Assembly: GCF_003367245.1 (NCBI RefSeq) | Contig: NZ_QRGR01000001.1 | Span: 186,001-250,000, forward strand | Direction: 5' to 3' | DNA length: 64,000 nt | Origin: Pontibacter diazotrophicus | Lineage (GTDB): Bacteria; Bacteroidota; Bacteroidia; Cytophagales; Hymenobacteraceae | Part shown: positions 1 to 9,224 of the stretch, in pieces | How positions within the stretch are numbered: the stretch's first letter is position 1 | Layout: every line of letters begins with the position of its first letter | Position numbers and translations under genes: made by a program | The notes under the pieces: generated by a model | The model's database searches: none | Seen by the model: only the letters and a program-made list of their open reading frames with translations | Told to the model about the DNA's origin: nothing

Positions 1-483
1 GTTAGCAGAAAACATTATGACCTTAACCACGTATTGTGTGCCGATTGGCGTTTAGTGCTGCCAAACGACATGCTGACGAAGATTGACTTAATGGGAATGG
101 CGAATAGCCTGGAAATACGCAGCCCTTACCTGGACCACAGGTTGGTGAAGTTTGCCTTTTCACTACCGGCTTCTACCAAGGTAGAGGAAGGTTTACAGAA
201 AAAGATTCTGCGGGATACCTTCCGGGGCTTATTGCCTCCTGAGCTTTACAGGCGCCCAAAGCAGGGGTTTGAAATTCCGCTGAAGGCCTTTCTGCAAACG
301 GAGGGGCAAGGTCTGGCAAACGATTACCTTTCGGATGCTTTTATCGCATCGCAGGGTATTTTCGATGTGCAGCAAGTGCAGCGCATCCGGCAACTCCTGA
401 ATTCTGACAAAGCAGCCCTTGTGCAAACGAAAGCCTGGATGCTGTTGGTCTTTCAGTATTGGTGGAGAAGATATATGGCATAG
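1..483 (+). CDS. Asparagine synthase (glutamine-hydrolysing), C-terminal fragment
   Basis: This is the C-terminal 160 residues of an asparagine synthetase-type protein. The reading frame is open from base 1, so the gene starts outside the window; the TTG at 34 is internal. The visible part carries the synthetase-domain signature: a Leu-Pro-Asn-Asp-Met segment, then Lys-Ile-Asp followed by Leu-Glu-Ile-Arg-Ser-Pro-Tyr-Leu-Asp-His, and further on Lys-Gln-Gly-Phe. Family members make asparagine from aspartate, glutamine and ATP, or amidate sugar or peptide substrates. It stands just before ugd and glycosyltransferases, where AsnB paralogues are common in polysaccharide loci, so a role in modifying a surface polymer is as likely as asparagine supply (inference). 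Confidence 0.88.
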   Translation, partial: VSRKHYDLNHVLCADWRLVLPNDMLTKIDLMGMANSLEIRSPYLDHRLVKFAFSLPASTKVEEGLQKKILRDTFRGLLPPELYRRPKQGFEIPLKAFLQTEGQGLANDYLSDAFIASQGIFDVQQVQRIRQLLNSDKAALVQTKAWMLLVFQYWWRRYMA

Positions 484-543
484 GAAAAATTTAATTAAAT
501 ACTTTTATAGTTAAATAAATTTACTAATTTAGTTTTATTAGAA

Positions 544-574
544 ATTGCACAATAAAAGAATATATCTATATTTG
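544..574 (+). promoter_or_regulatory. Bacteroidota-type promoter for ugd
   Basis: TATATTTG at 567-574 fits the TAnnTTTG -7 box of Bacteroidota, with ATTG at 544-547 about 19 bases upstream as a weak -33 box. The ugd ATG is 25 bases downstream. The flanking 117-bp gap is very AT-rich. Confidence 0.5.
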
Positions 575-599
575 TGATATTATTAAATATGATTAATCT

Positions 600-1949
600 A
601 TGAGAATAGCCGTTGTTGGTACTGGATATGTTGGCCTGGTTACGGGAACATGTTTTGCAGAAGTTGGTATCGATGTAACCTGCATTGATATTGACCAGAA
701 AAAGATTGAAAATCTTAAAAAGAACATCCTGCCTATTTACGAGCCGGGCCTGGAGGAGATGGTTGCGCGCAACGCGCAGAAAGAGCGCCTTTCTTTCTCC
801 ACCGACCTTGCCTCCAGTATCCAGGGCTGCGATGTGGCTTTCATCGCTGTGGGAACGCCTCCGGGCGAGGACGGTAGCGCCGACCTGAAGTATGTGCTGG
901 CGGTTGCTCGCAGCATTGGCCAGAACATGAACTCCTACATCGTAGTAGTGACGAAGAGCACAGTGCCGGTGGGCACAGCCAACAAAGTACGCAAGGTGAT
1001 AGAGGAGGAATTGGAAGCCCGTGGTGTGGACATTCCGTTTGATGTGGCCTCCAACCCGGAGTTCCTCAAAGAGGGTGCCGCCATAGAAGACTTCCTGAAG
1101 CCAGACCGCATTGTGGTGGGCGTGTGCTCTGAAAGAGCGCAGGAGGTGATGAAGAAGCTTTACAAGCCGTTCCTGATGAACGGGCACCCGCTTATCTTCA
1201 TGGACGTACCGTCTGCCGAGATGACCAAATATGCCGCCAACGCGATGCTGGCCACCAAGATCAGCTTTATGAATGACATCGCCAACTTGTGCGAAATCAT
1301 GGGTGCCGACGTAAACATGGTGCGTAAAGGCATCGGCAGCGATGTGCGCATCGGCAACAAGTTCATCTATCCGGGCATCGGCTACGGCGGCTCCTGCTTC
1401 CCGAAAGACGTGAAGGCGCTTATCAGAACCGCTTCTGAAAACGGTTATGACATGAAGGTGCTCCAGTCTGTGGAAGCCGTGAACGAGAACCAGAAGTCAG
1501 TACTTTACAATAAGATACACAACCACTTCAACGGTGACCTGGCAGGCAGAACGTTTGCAATCTGGGGCTTGTCTTTTAAACCCAAAACAGATGACATGCG
1601 TGAGGCTCCGTCGTTGGTGATAATACAGAAGTTGCTGGAGCAGGGCGCCAAAGTACGTGCCTATGACCCTGTGGCTATGAAGGAGGCGCAGCACTCCCTG
1701 GGCGACTCTATTGAGTATGGCAAGGATGAGTATGAAACACTAATTGATGCGGATGCGCTGCTGCTGGTAACAGAGTGGCCTGAGTTCCGCTCCCCGAACT
1801 TCAATGTGGTAAGCAAGCTCATGAAGGACAAGGTGGTATTTGACGGTAGGAATATCTACGATGCCAATGACCTTAACGAAAAAGGCTTTATCTACTACGG
1901 CATAGGTATAAAGCAGCAGGTGCCGCAGCAGTTAGACGCCTCTATATAG
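600..1949 (+). CDS. ugd: UDP-glucose 6-dehydrogenase
   Basis: It oxidises UDP-glucose to UDP-glucuronate with two NAD+ in the cytoplasm. The 449-residue length is normal for the family. The N-terminal Rossmann motif Gly-Thr-Gly-Tyr-Val-Gly lies at residues 7-12, and the catalytic cysteine is Cys266 in Gly-Gly-Ser-Cys-Phe-Pro-Lys-Asp. The C-terminal UDP-binding domain contains the expected Gly-Leu-Ser-Phe-Lys-Pro-x-Thr-Asp-Asp-Met-Arg segment. Only five bases separate its stop from the next gene, a UDP-glucuronate decarboxylase, so the two form an operon that makes UDP-xylose from UDP-glucose. An overlapping ATG at 590 is in another frame and stops at once, which supports the start at 600. Confidence 0.97.
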   Translation: MRIAVVGTGYVGLVTGTCFAEVGIDVTCIDIDQKKIENLKKNILPIYEPGLEEMVARNAQKERLSFSTDLASSIQGCDVAFIAVGTPPGEDGSADLKYVLAVARSIGQNMNSYIVVVTKSTVPVGTANKVRKVIEEELEARGVDIPFDVASNPEFLKEGAAIEDFLKPDRIVVGVCSERAQEVMKKLYKPFLMNGHPLIFMDVPSAEMTKYAANAMLATKISFMNDIANLCEIMGADVNMVRKGIGSDVRIGNKFIYPGIGYGGSCFPKDVKALIRTASENGYDMKVLQSVEAVNENQKSVLYNKIHNHFNGDLAGRTFAIWGLSFKPKTDDMREAPSLVIIQKLLEQGAKVRAYDPVAMKEAQHSLGDSIEYGKDEYETLIDADALLLVTEWPEFRSPNFNVVSKLMKDKVVFDGRNIYDANDLNEKGFIYYGIGIKQQVPQQLDASI

Positions 1950-1954
1950 AAAAT

Positions 1955-2917
1955 ATGGCAGGGAAAAGAGTACTTATAACAGGTGCAGCCGGGTTTCTGG
2001 GCTCCCACCTTTGCGATAGGTTTATTAAGGAGGGCTATCGTGTTGTAGCCATGGATAACCTGATTACAGGTAGCATGGATAACATAGAGCACCTTTTTAA
2101 GCTGCCGAACTTTGAGTTTTATCACCACGATGTGTCAAAGTTTGTGCATGTAGCAGGCGAACTGGACTATATCCTGCACTTTGCATCGCCAGCCAGCCCA
2201 ATCGATTACCTGAAGATTCCGATCCAGACGCTGAAGGTAGGATCTCTGGGCACGCACAACCTGCTTGGCCTGGCCAAAGCGAAAGGCGCACGCATGCTCA
2301 TTGCCTCTACCTCAGAAGTATACGGTGATCCACAGGTGCACCCACAGCAGGAAGATTATTGGGGTAATGTGAACCCAGTTGGCCCACGCGGCTGCTATGA
2401 TGAGGCAAAGCGCTTCCAGGAGGCTATGACAATGGCCTACCATATGCACCACGGGCTGGAGACGCGCATTGTGCGTATCTTTAACACCTACGGTCCACGC
2501 ATGCGCCTGGATGATGGCCGTGTGCTGCCTGCCTTCCTGAGCCAGGCCTTACGGGGAGAACCTCTCAGTATTTTCGGTGACGGTAGCCAAACCCGCTCTT
2601 TCTGCTACGTGGATGATCTGGTGGAAGGTATCTACCGTTTGCTGCTGAGTGATTACCACATGCCAATTAACGTAGGTAACCCATCCGAGATCACCATCAA
2701 GGAGTTCGCAGAGGAAATCTGCAAGCTCACCGGTGTAGAGCTAAAGGTGGAATACCAGCCACTGCCGAAAGATGATCCCCAGAAGCGCCAGCCAGACATC
2801 ACCAAGGCCAGAGAGGTCTTAGGCTGGGAACCGAAGGTGGATAGGGCCGAAGGCCTGAAGAGAACACTGGAATACTTTAAAGAGAAGATTCAAACTCCCG
2901 CTGAGCAGGAGGCTTAA
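1955..2917 (+). CDS. UDP-glucuronate decarboxylase (UDP-xylose synthase)
   Basis: This short-chain dehydrogenase-type enzyme converts UDP-glucuronate to UDP-xylose through a bound NAD+ cycle. The 320-residue protein opens with the Gly-Ala-Ala-Gly-Phe-Leu-Gly-Ser-His nucleotide-binding motif (about residues 10-18). It has the Ser-Thr-Ser-Glu-Val-Tyr-Gly-Asp-Pro segment and the catalytic Tyr-Asp-Glu-Ala-Lys (YxxxK), followed by [10 protein letters not shown], all typical of the UXS group. It follows ugd by five bases, so substrate and product are coupled. Other NDP-sugar epimerases share the fold, but the Arg-Ser-Phe-Cys-Tyr-Val-Asp-Asp motif and the ugd neighbour favour UXS. Confidence 0.93.
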   Translation: MAGKRVLITGAAGFLGSHLCDRFIKEGYRVVAMDNLITGSMDNIEHLFKLPNFEFYHHDVSKFVHVAGELDYILHFASPASPIDYLKIPIQTLKVGSLGTHNLLGLAKAKGARMLIASTSEVYGDPQVHPQQEDYWGNVNPVGPRGCYDEAKRFQEAMTMAYHMHHGLETRIVRIFNTYGPRMRLDDGRVLPAFLSQALRGEPLSIFGDGSQTRSFCYVDDLVEGIYRLLLSDYHMPINVGNPSEITIKEFAEEICKLTGVELKVEYQPLPKDDPQKRQPDITKAREVLGWEPKVDRAEGLKRTLEYFKEKIQTPAEQEA

Positions 2918-2925
2918 GTGTTATT

Positions 2926-2977
2926 AAAAGCAAAGAGGCAAAAGAGGCAGTCTGTAAGGACTGCCTCTTCTGCTTTT
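2926..2977. terminator. Bidirectional terminator between UXS and the converging gene
   Basis: Perfect 10-bp stem AGAGGCAGTC (2943-2952) with GACTGCCTCT (2959-2968), extended at a distance by AAAAGCA (2926-2932) pairing with TGCTTTT (2971-2977). It lies between two converging genes and has A-rich and T-rich flanks for both directions. Confidence 0.85.
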
Positions 2978-4217
2978 ATAGGTCATCACTTAGAAGAATG
3001 TCCCGAAGGCGTTCGCCAGCTTTGCCGTCAAATTTATACATCCATTCTTCAGTGAATTTTGCCTTATTAGGGAGCTGTTTCTGATGTAATGCTTCCACGT
3101 CCTGTAAAATTCCATGCAGTTCCTCCAGGTTATAGATAGGGTGTGCTACACCGGCTTCAATGAAAGATTTCGATACATTAATTTTACCAATGGGGTGATT
3201 TTCTAAAGTAAGAACAGTTGTGAATGGCAAAGCCATCAGAGGTAGTAGATAGGTAGAAAAGAAACCGATTATAAGCTGTGTATAAGGTAATTGCAATGTT
3301 AACTCTTCATTGTCTATAACTTTTACGTTCTGAAATGAATTCCATAATTGTACATCTGTGTGGGGTTGTATGGGATGGAGCTTTACAAGAAGCTGGTATC
3401 CTGCATTGGTACAAATATTGGCGAATGCCTCTAGGAATTGCCTGTAATTTTCCTTGTTCCAGTTAAAGAAGCGTCGAACCGCAAGTCCCTGATCTAGAAA
3501 GACTATTTGTGGTTTCTTTACGAAGGCAGGTTTCTGTCCTGCTAAGTGATCAAAGCTAGGTATACCTATATAATGAACACGCTTGTCGTTTGGCAGGTGA
3601 TCATGAAGTTTATGCACCTCATAAACTTTAGGGCTAAAAGAAATATATGCATTTGCTACTCTAAGAGGAGATGCAATCTTATTAAGAGTAGCTATAACAC
3701 CGTTGTTTTTCCTTATTCTATAGAAGATCCAGAAAAAGTCTGAATTAGCCTTAGAAAGCGCATTAACAGAGTTTCTAAGAAAGTATCTTGCCTTAAGACG
3801 TTCTTTGAACTGTAATAGCTTTTTGATATAGCTAGAAGGTGAAGTTGTACTGGCTTGGGTAATAAGATGAGTCTCAAACCTGATGTTAATATTAATATCC
3901 CTGATGCCATGATCTATCAAATAGGTAGGAATTCCATGTTCTTGACAAGCTAAATTCATTAAAACATGATAATATGATTCTATAAAGAAGAACACTACTT
4001 TGTGAGGTTTAACATGAAGGAGCAATTCAGTGGCATTTTTGAAGTCTCCCCAAAAAACAGCTTCCCCATATGTCTTATAAAAATCATTAGAGATTTCTTT
4101 TTTAGAAGCATAGTCAATAAAGTAAAATTTACAGTATCCAAGGCAACCTTTAAACAAATCCAAATAATCTTTTCGGTTATAGTATCCAACAATAAGTATA
4201 TTTGGCATAATCGACAT
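2976..4217 (-). CDS. Putative GT-B glycosyltransferase-like protein of the polysaccharide locus
   Basis: A 413-residue cytoplasmic protein without a signal peptide. I recognise no exact family. The C-terminal half has the layout of a GT-B enzyme of the polysialyltransferase or CDP-glycerol transferase kind: a Leu-Val-Lys-Leu-His-Pro segment, then Val-Ile-Asp-Asn-Glu-Glu, then Ile-Ile-Gly-Phe-Phe-Ser-Thr. The N-terminus (Asn-Ile-Leu-Ile-Val-Gly-Tyr-Tyr) could be a Rossmann strand. A second ATG three codons in (4206-4208) is an alternative start. The gene is distinctly AT-rich compared with ugd and UXS and is transcribed against its neighbours, which suggests it was acquired or shuffled within the locus. 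A polymer-capping or sialyl-like transfer role is inference only. Confidence 0.55.
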   Translation of the reverse strand: MSIMPNILIVGYYNRKDYLDLFKGCLGYCKFYFIDYASKKEISNDFYKTYGEAVFWGDFKNATELLLHVKPHKVVFFFIESYYHVLMNLACQEHGIPTYLIDHGIRDININIRFETHLITQASTTSPSSYIKKLLQFKERLKARYFLRNSVNALSKANSDFFWIFYRIRKNNGVIATLNKIASPLRVANAYISFSPKVYEVHKLHDHLPNDKRVHYIGIPSFDHLAGQKPAFVKKPQIVFLDQGLAVRRFFNWNKENYRQFLEAFANICTNAGYQLLVKLHPIQPHTDVQLWNSFQNVKVIDNEELTLQLPYTQLIIGFFSTYLLPLMALPFTTVLTLENHPIGKINVSKSFIEAGVAHPIYNLEELHGILQDVEALHQKQLPNKAKFTEEWMYKFDGKAGERLRDILLSDDL

Positions 4218-4241
4218 TAAGAAGTAAGGCTATTATTATAG

Positions 4242-4277
4242 TATTTAATTTATTTCTAATCAAAAATAAATTAAATA
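4242..4277. repeat. 14-bp perfect inverted repeat in a divergent intergenic region
   Basis: TATTTAATTTATTT at 4242-4255 is repeated in reverse complement at 4264-4277 with an 8-base spacer, in the 97-bp gap between two divergent glycosyltransferase-type genes. It could be an operator or a cruciform, or chance in very AT-rich DNA. Confidence 0.5.
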
Positions 4278-4314
4278 TTATGCGTTTGTTGCTAAGCACT
4301 ACCTTAAATGCAAG

Positions 4315-5589
4315 ATGTACTTAAGCAACAGTACAGAGTATAAACATCCTATAAATATTGCGTTGAAACAAAATGAGCAAGAAATTTATGGCACTATTGC
4401 TATAGTTATACCTGCTGTTGCCCGTGAAGGTATCACCAAACTTGTGTTAAGTCAAATAAAGAGCTTTCAGGATGAACGGTATCGTATAGTAATGATAGTG
4501 CTTGCGAATGTTGCTAAAGATGTGTTCGAGGAAGCCGGTGTTCAACTTTCTGCTGACGAGTTACTGGTGCTAAAGCAGCAAGATGCTTATCTTTCTGTAA
4601 GAAGCTTATTTAACTCATCTCTGCTTTTAACTCCAATTACAAAATTCTTAAGGTACCATAATGCAAAGTTGGTGATAGCTCATGCGCCTTACGCTCACTT
4701 TGTAATGCGATTAGTAAAGCTAAGGTTGCAGTTTGATAGTTTCAATATAAAGCTGGTACAGTACTTCCACATAACCCAATATGTACAGTTCCCGCTTAAT
4801 TCAGCAAAGAGGCGCGCTGTTAATCAATTAAATAGAGTGTTGGGTAAATATTTTGATGACAGTCATGTATCTGTTACCGAGGCAGTTAAAAGCGATATAG
4901 AATCAAATTTGTTTAAGCATAAGCGACATTTAGTAATAGTCAATGCCTTACCCAGAGAAGCAATTGTACAGAACGGGTATAGCATAGAAGAGGTGCAACG
5001 TGTTGAAGCTTGGTTGAGGACTAGAAGCGGTAGCTTTAAAATTCTTATACCTGGTAGATTAAGTTATATGAAGGGGCAGCTTTTTTTCTTACAAGTACTG
5101 AGCATCTTTATTAAAAATAACTTATTTGAACCACAGGATTTAGCTGTTTTGATAGTAGGAGATGGCCCAGATAAAGAAGTAATAAAAGAGTTAATTAATA
5201 AAAAAGGCATTAAAGGCTACTGCTATTTTTCGCCGGCGGTACAGAATGCTGCGTTGATGAAGGTAATGACCTTAGTGGATCTTGTTGCTGTACCGTCACA
5301 TTACGAAGGATTTGGTTTAGTGGTGCTTGAGGCGTTGCAAAACAAGAGATTAGTTCTGTCATCAGACGCAGGTGGTTTGAAAGAAATTATCGAGCACGGC
5401 CGGAATGGGTTTATGTTTAGAGCAGGTGTTGTGAATGATTGCCTGGAAAAGCTGCAGTTTATCTATGACAACCGTGATACTGGCTTAGTAGATTTAGATG
5501 AGGTCGCGCAGCAAGTGGAGTATAAGTTTTCCTTTGAGCAGCACATGGCGCAGCTAATTCAAGTAATAAATAGCTGTGAAGTAGGTTAA
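4315..5589 (+). CDS. Glycosyltransferase, family 4 type
   Basis: A 424-residue GT-B fold transferase, probably using an NDP-sugar for surface polysaccharide assembly on the cytoplasmic side. The C-terminal half shows the GT1/GT4 pattern: Ile-Leu-Ile-Pro-Gly-Arg-Leu near residue 243, Ile-Val-Gly-Asp-Gly-Pro-Asp, then Val-Pro-Ser-His-Tyr-Glu-Gly-Phe-Gly-Leu-Val-Val-Leu-Glu-Ala with its glutamates, then Ser-Asp-Ala-Gly-Gly-Leu-Lys-Glu-Ile. The sugar specificity cannot be read from sequence. It is AT-rich like its divergent neighbour and is followed one base later by the next glycosyltransferase, with which it is probably co-transcribed. Confidence 0.85.
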   Translation: MYLSNSTEYKHPINIALKQNEQEIYGTIAIVIPAVAREGITKLVLSQIKSFQDERYRIVMIVLANVAKDVFEEAGVQLSADELLVLKQQDAYLSVRSLFNSSLLLTPITKFLRYHNAKLVIAHAPYAHFVMRLVKLRLQFDSFNIKLVQYFHITQYVQFPLNSAKRRAVNQLNRVLGKYFDDSHVSVTEAVKSDIESNLFKHKRHLVIVNALPREAIVQNGYSIEEVQRVEAWLRTRSGSFKILIPGRLSYMKGQLFFLQVLSIFIKNNLFEPQDLAVLIVGDGPDKEVIKELINKKGIKGYCYFSPAVQNAALMKVMTLVDLVAVPSHYEGFGLVVLEALQNKRLVLSSDAGGLKEIIEHGRNGFMFRAGVVNDCLEKLQFIYDNRDTGLVDLDEVAQQVEYKFSFEQHMAQLIQVINSCEVG

Positions 5590-5590
5590 A

Positions 5591-6802
5591 ATGGGCAGAT
5601 CTGTACTATTTGTCTGTTACTGGGGTCTGAGAGATGATCTTACAACTTCTACTGTTCTACCACGGCTTGAGGTGTTACAGCGTTTCCCTTTTATCGAAAA
5701 GATTATACTGGTAACCATAGAACGAAACGCGGATGTAAATGAGGACCCATTAACACAACACTTAAACAAAGTAGTGCATATGCCTCTCACTCCTAAAAGT
5801 TTAGCTGTCAATATTGCCACCAAAATAAGTGACTTTCTTCTATTCCCAGGGCAGCTAATAAAGTTTGCGCAGAAGTACAATACACATGTTCTGCTGGCAC
5901 ATGGCGCACCAGCGGGGGCTTTGGCATATAAAGTGTGGAAGCGAAGCAAATTGCCTTTTTACGTCAGTTCTTTCGAGCCTCACGCCGATTACATGCTGGA
6001 ATCAAAAGTTTGGACAAGGTATAGCCTGAAGTATAGATTTCAGAAGTATTGGGAACATCTTCAAAAGAAAAATGCGGCTGGCATTATGCCTGTTGCTTAT
6101 AGGTACAAAAGAGCTTTAGTAGGAGAAGGAGTGGCTGCAGAAAAAATCTTTGTAGTTCCCTGTTCTGTTGATATGGATACCTTTAGTTTTAATGAACGGA
6201 AGAGAAGTGATATGCGCCTGCAGTTGGCCTGGCAGCATGCTGTAATTGGTGTGTATGCAGGCAAGTATGGCGGCCTGTACTATCAGGAAGATGCTTTTGC
6301 CATCTACAAACAATGCTTTGAAAGCATCCCTGATTTCAGGCTTATCGTTCTCTCACCACAGCCGCAGGAAGAAATTCTGAGCCTGCTGCAACAGCATCAG
6401 ATTGACACAGCTCTAGTAAATGTTACTTCCGTCCCTCACCAGGAAGTGCCACAATATCTTTCTGCTGCTGATTTTGCCTTTGCCACCTATAAACCCGGAC
6501 CATCAAAAAAATATCTTTCCCCTGTGAAAATCGGCGAGTACTGGGCAAACGGCCTGCCGGTGCTTTTGACAGAAGGAGTAGGCGACGATAGTGACATCAT
6601 CAAGAACGAAGGTGGAGGCGCTATTTTTAACCTAAGGGAAGAGGGAAGTGTGGAAAGAGCATTGCAGCAGATACAGCAGATACTGCAGGACCCAAACCAT
6701 CGGCAGGAAATACTAAAGCTGGCACAAAAGTACAGATCACCGGAGCGGATACGGGAGGCTTACGAATACTTCTTTGGCCAAAAGCAGGAGGAGCAGCCGT
6801 GA
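5591..6802 (+). CDS. Glycosyltransferase, family 4-like
   Basis: A 403-residue GT-B protein. The N-terminal acceptor-binding half begins with Ser-Val-Leu-Phe-Val-Cys-Tyr-Trp and includes a His-Gly-Ala-Pro-Ala-Gly segment. The C-terminal donor half has Gly-Val-Tyr-Ala-Gly-Lys-Tyr-Gly-Gly, then Ala-Ala-Asp-Phe-Ala-Phe, then Ser-Pro-Val-Lys-Ile-Gly-Glu-Tyr-Trp-Ala-Asn-Gly-Leu-Pro-Val, the usual place of donor-phosphate and base contacts. Its start lies one base after the stop of the preceding gene and its stop overlaps the GTG start of the next, so translation of the three is coupled. Base composition moves from AT-rich at its start to the local norm at its end. Confidence 0.82.
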   Translation: MGRSVLFVCYWGLRDDLTTSTVLPRLEVLQRFPFIEKIILVTIERNADVNEDPLTQHLNKVVHMPLTPKSLAVNIATKISDFLLFPGQLIKFAQKYNTHVLLAHGAPAGALAYKVWKRSKLPFYVSSFEPHADYMLESKVWTRYSLKYRFQKYWEHLQKKNAAGIMPVAYRYKRALVGEGVAAEKIFVVPCSVDMDTFSFNERKRSDMRLQLAWQHAVIGVYAGKYGGLYYQEDAFAIYKQCFESIPDFRLIVLSPQPQEEILSLLQQHQIDTALVNVTSVPHQEVPQYLSAADFAFATYKPGPSKKYLSPVKIGEYWANGLPVLLTEGVGDDSDIIKNEGGGAIFNLREEGSVERALQQIQQILQDPNHRQEILKLAQKYRSPERIREAYEYFFGQKQEEQP

Positions 6803-7866
6803 AGGTACTGTTTGTGGTACCATACCCGGAAGGGCAGGCCGCCTCGCAACGTTATAGGGTAGAGCAGTGGCTACCGCTATTGCAGGAGCAGGATATAAAG
6901 TATAGGTTAGCGCCATTCTGGAGCCAGAGCGCCTGGAATGTGCTTTACAAGCCGCAGCATACCTGGCGGAAAATTACGGGGCTGCTAACGGGTTTTATGA
7001 ATCGCATGCTGTTATTGCGTCATCTGCCTGTATACGACTTTGTCTTTGTGCATAGAGAGGCTACGCCGCTGGGGCCTCCTTGGTTTGAGTGGGTGGCGGC
7101 AAAGGTTTTCCGGAAAAGAATCATCTTCGATTTTGATGATGCGATCTGGCTGCCGAATACCACAGCAGAAAACAGGTGGGCTGCAAAGCTTAAATGGCAC
7201 CATAAGACTGCTCAAATATGCCGGTGGAGCTATAAAGTGAGCTGCGGAAATGGCTATCTCCGAAACTATGCGTTGAAATATAACGCAGCAGCGGTGCTGC
7301 TACCCAGCGTGCTGGATACGGAACATCGCTATAATGAACATAAAGAACAGCATACGCAGGAGGTGGTCATGGGCTGGATTGGGTCACACTCTACCCTGCC
7401 TTACCTGCAACTGGTTGAGCCGGTATTGCAGCGGCTGGAGCGTAAGTATTCGTTCCGATTGCTTGTTATAGCTGATAAAGCGCCTCAACTACAACTGCGG
7501 TCACTCGAATTCAAAGCATGGCAAAGGGAAACAGAGGTGCAGGATTTGCTGCAGCTAAATATTGGATTGATGCCTTTGCCTGATACCGAATGGGCAAAAG
7601 GGAAGTGTGCGTTTAAAGCACTGCAATATATGGCCCTGGGCATACCAGCCGTAGTTTCAGGTGTAGGGGCCAATATAGAGGCAGTGGCAAACGGCTGCAC
7701 GGGGTATCCCTGTGCTACGGAGCAGGAGTGGTATGAGCGTCTGGAGGCTTTGCTGCTGAAGCCGGAGTTGCGCACCAGTATGGGAGCAGAAGGGCAGGTT
7801 TGGGTAAGAAAGCATTATTCCCTGCAGGCACACAGTCAGACCTTTCTTAGCCTCTTTTCTTCTTAG
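6799..7866 (+). CDS. Glycosyltransferase, GT4-like, with GTG start
   Basis: A 355-residue transferase that starts at GTG 6799 in a GTGA overlap with the previous stop (6800-6802); no ATG lies nearby, so the GTG start is well supported. Recognisable segments are Val-Val-Pro-Tyr-Pro-Glu-Gly at the N-terminus, Ile-Phe-Asp-Phe-Asp-Asp-Ala-Ile-Trp near residue 110, Met-Gly-Trp-Ile-Gly-Ser-His-Ser-Thr near residue 190, and Lys-Cys-Ala-Phe-Lys-Ala-Leu-Gln-Tyr-Met-Ala-Leu-Gly-Ile-Pro near the donor site. This pattern is common in GT4 proteins of exopolysaccharide loci. Its last 20 bases overlap tail to tail with the converging TPR gene, and no hairpin separates them. Confidence 0.8.
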   Translation: MKVLFVVPYPEGQAASQRYRVEQWLPLLQEQDIKYRLAPFWSQSAWNVLYKPQHTWRKITGLLTGFMNRMLLLRHLPVYDFVFVHREATPLGPPWFEWVAAKVFRKRIIFDFDDAIWLPNTTAENRWAAKLKWHHKTAQICRWSYKVSCGNGYLRNYALKYNAAAVLLPSVLDTEHRYNEHKEQHTQEVVMGWIGSHSTLPYLQLVEPVLQRLERKYSFRLLVIADKAPQLQLRSLEFKAWQRETEVQDLLQLNIGLMPLPDTEWAKGKCAFKALQYMALGIPAVVSGVGANIEAVANGCTGYPCATEQEWYERLEALLLKPELRTSMGAEGQVWVRKHYSLQAHSQTFLSLFSS

Positions 7867-9112
7867 GCTTTTTCTTTTTAAGCTCTTTCAGGTACTTTTT
7901 AGCTTCTTTATAATTTTCTGACTTCTTTTCGCTGATTTGCAGCACTATCTCATAGTAATTCTTAGCAGCAGGCAGATCGTTTTCTTGATTCGCAATACGG
8001 GCTAGATTGAGATAAGAGTTGATAAAGTACCCGGAATCACGCTCGTCCGACATCTCAGCAAACATAATGGAGTTTTTGTAGTACTGCTCTGCTTTATCAA
8101 AATTGCGGTACTTGTGCTGGTTAACATAAGCCAGAATGTAAGAGGCATAGCGCCCGCTTACAGCCTCATAACCCGGCATCTGCTGCTCCAGCTTATTCAG
8201 AATGTCAAGCGACACCCTCTCTGCTTTTGTGAAGTGCCCCTGTACGAACAGCAACCGGGCGTAAAAACGCTGAAAATAAGCATTGTCAGGGTACTTCATT
8301 GTCAGCTGCTCCGACAGCCGCAGTGCCTCGTCCATTTTCTTCTCCTCATTCGCATAAATCTTCATCAGGAAGAACTTAGACTCTGTGCCGGTATAAAAGC
8401 CCGTGTTCGCCACATAGGCCAACTGTTTTAGACCAAGCCGTTTGTCTCCGTCCGGAAAGAAGATCAGCACAGGCCGGAGCATCGGGTAATTTTCATGAAT
8501 CCAGATGGAGTAGTAATTGAACAGCGCCTCGCCAAAAAGGAACTCCGGACTCAAACCGTTACCTGCTTTAGCCTTTTCCATGAAATCAAGGGCGTGCTTG
8601 CTCGCCACAGTAGCTTTGCGCCAGTTGCTGCGCTCCGAGTGCAGGCGGGCTGTAAAACCATAAGCTGCCGCCAGAAAGAACGATGCCTCAAAGTTCTTCT
8701 CATCATTATCATACATCGCCTCTGCTTTCTGTATGGTCGTGTCCATGTAGGCGAAGAAGAGGTCATCGTACTGCAGTGTCTGTATGTTGGTAGGTACAAT
8801 TTTCCACCACTGGCTCAGGCCCATCAGGAAGTAGGGCAGCGGGTGCTGCGGGTAACGGCGGCGTATGGATTTAAACTGCTTCTCGGCAACCGCGTACTTG
8901 AAATTGTACATATTGTCTACGGCACCCTCTAGCTCATACTGAATATCTTTGTTAAGCAGCAACATCCCTTTCACGCTACCCGCTGCCGGTATCACCTCAA
9001 TCTGGTCGAAGGTGATATGCCGCATCGCGGTGGTATCAGTAGGAGCCTGCTGCTGTGCTACAGCTATAGCTGGTAAAACAAAAGTGAAGATGATAAGTAT
9101 TAACTTCTTCAT
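7847..9112 (-). CDS. Exported tetratricopeptide-repeat protein
   Basis: A 421-residue protein with a clear Sec signal peptide (two lysines, a hydrophobic stretch, then Ala-Val-Ala-Gln near residue 19), so it is exported to the periplasm. The rest is helical with TPR-like pairs, best seen from about residue 75 and again from 300 to 400 (Asp-Lys-Ala-Glu-Gln-Tyr-Tyr-Lys-Asn and Ala-Lys-Asn-Tyr-Tyr-Glu-Ile). The tail is very lysine-rich. I cannot name the function; TPR proteins of this kind usually scaffold other envelope proteins. Its 3' end overlaps the converging glycosyltransferase gene by 20 bases. Confidence 0.75.
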   Translation of the reverse strand: MKKLILIIFTFVLPAIAVAQQQAPTDTTAMRHITFDQIEVIPAAGSVKGMLLLNKDIQYELEGAVDNMYNFKYAVAEKQFKSIRRRYPQHPLPYFLMGLSQWWKIVPTNIQTLQYDDLFFAYMDTTIQKAEAMYDNDEKNFEASFFLAAAYGFTARLHSERSNWRKATVASKHALDFMEKAKAGNGLSPEFLFGEALFNYYSIWIHENYPMLRPVLIFFPDGDKRLGLKQLAYVANTGFYTGTESKFFLMKIYANEEKKMDEALRLSEQLTMKYPDNAYFQRFYARLLFVQGHFTKAERVSLDILNKLEQQMPGYEAVSGRYASYILAYVNQHKYRNFDKAEQYYKNSIMFAEMSDERDSGYFINSYLNLARIANQENDLPAAKNYYEIVLQISEKKSENYKEAKKYLKELKKKKPKKKRG

Positions 9113-9193
9113 GAATAAATCAGAATATTCAGTGTATAAGAGAGCCTTTTTTATTTGCAGCCTCCGTAGATTCTAAAAGTACAACATATCTCC

Positions 9194-9201
9194 TAAATTT
9201 G
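9194..9201 (+). promoter_or_regulatory. TAnnTTTG -7 box upstream of the M42 peptidase
   Basis: TAAATTTG at 9194-9201 matches the Bacteroidota -7 consensus, 23 bases before the ATG at 9225. No convincing -33 TTTG was found at the expected spacing. Confidence 0.4.
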
Positions 9202-9224
9202 AATTCCATAAATCGAAAATAATT

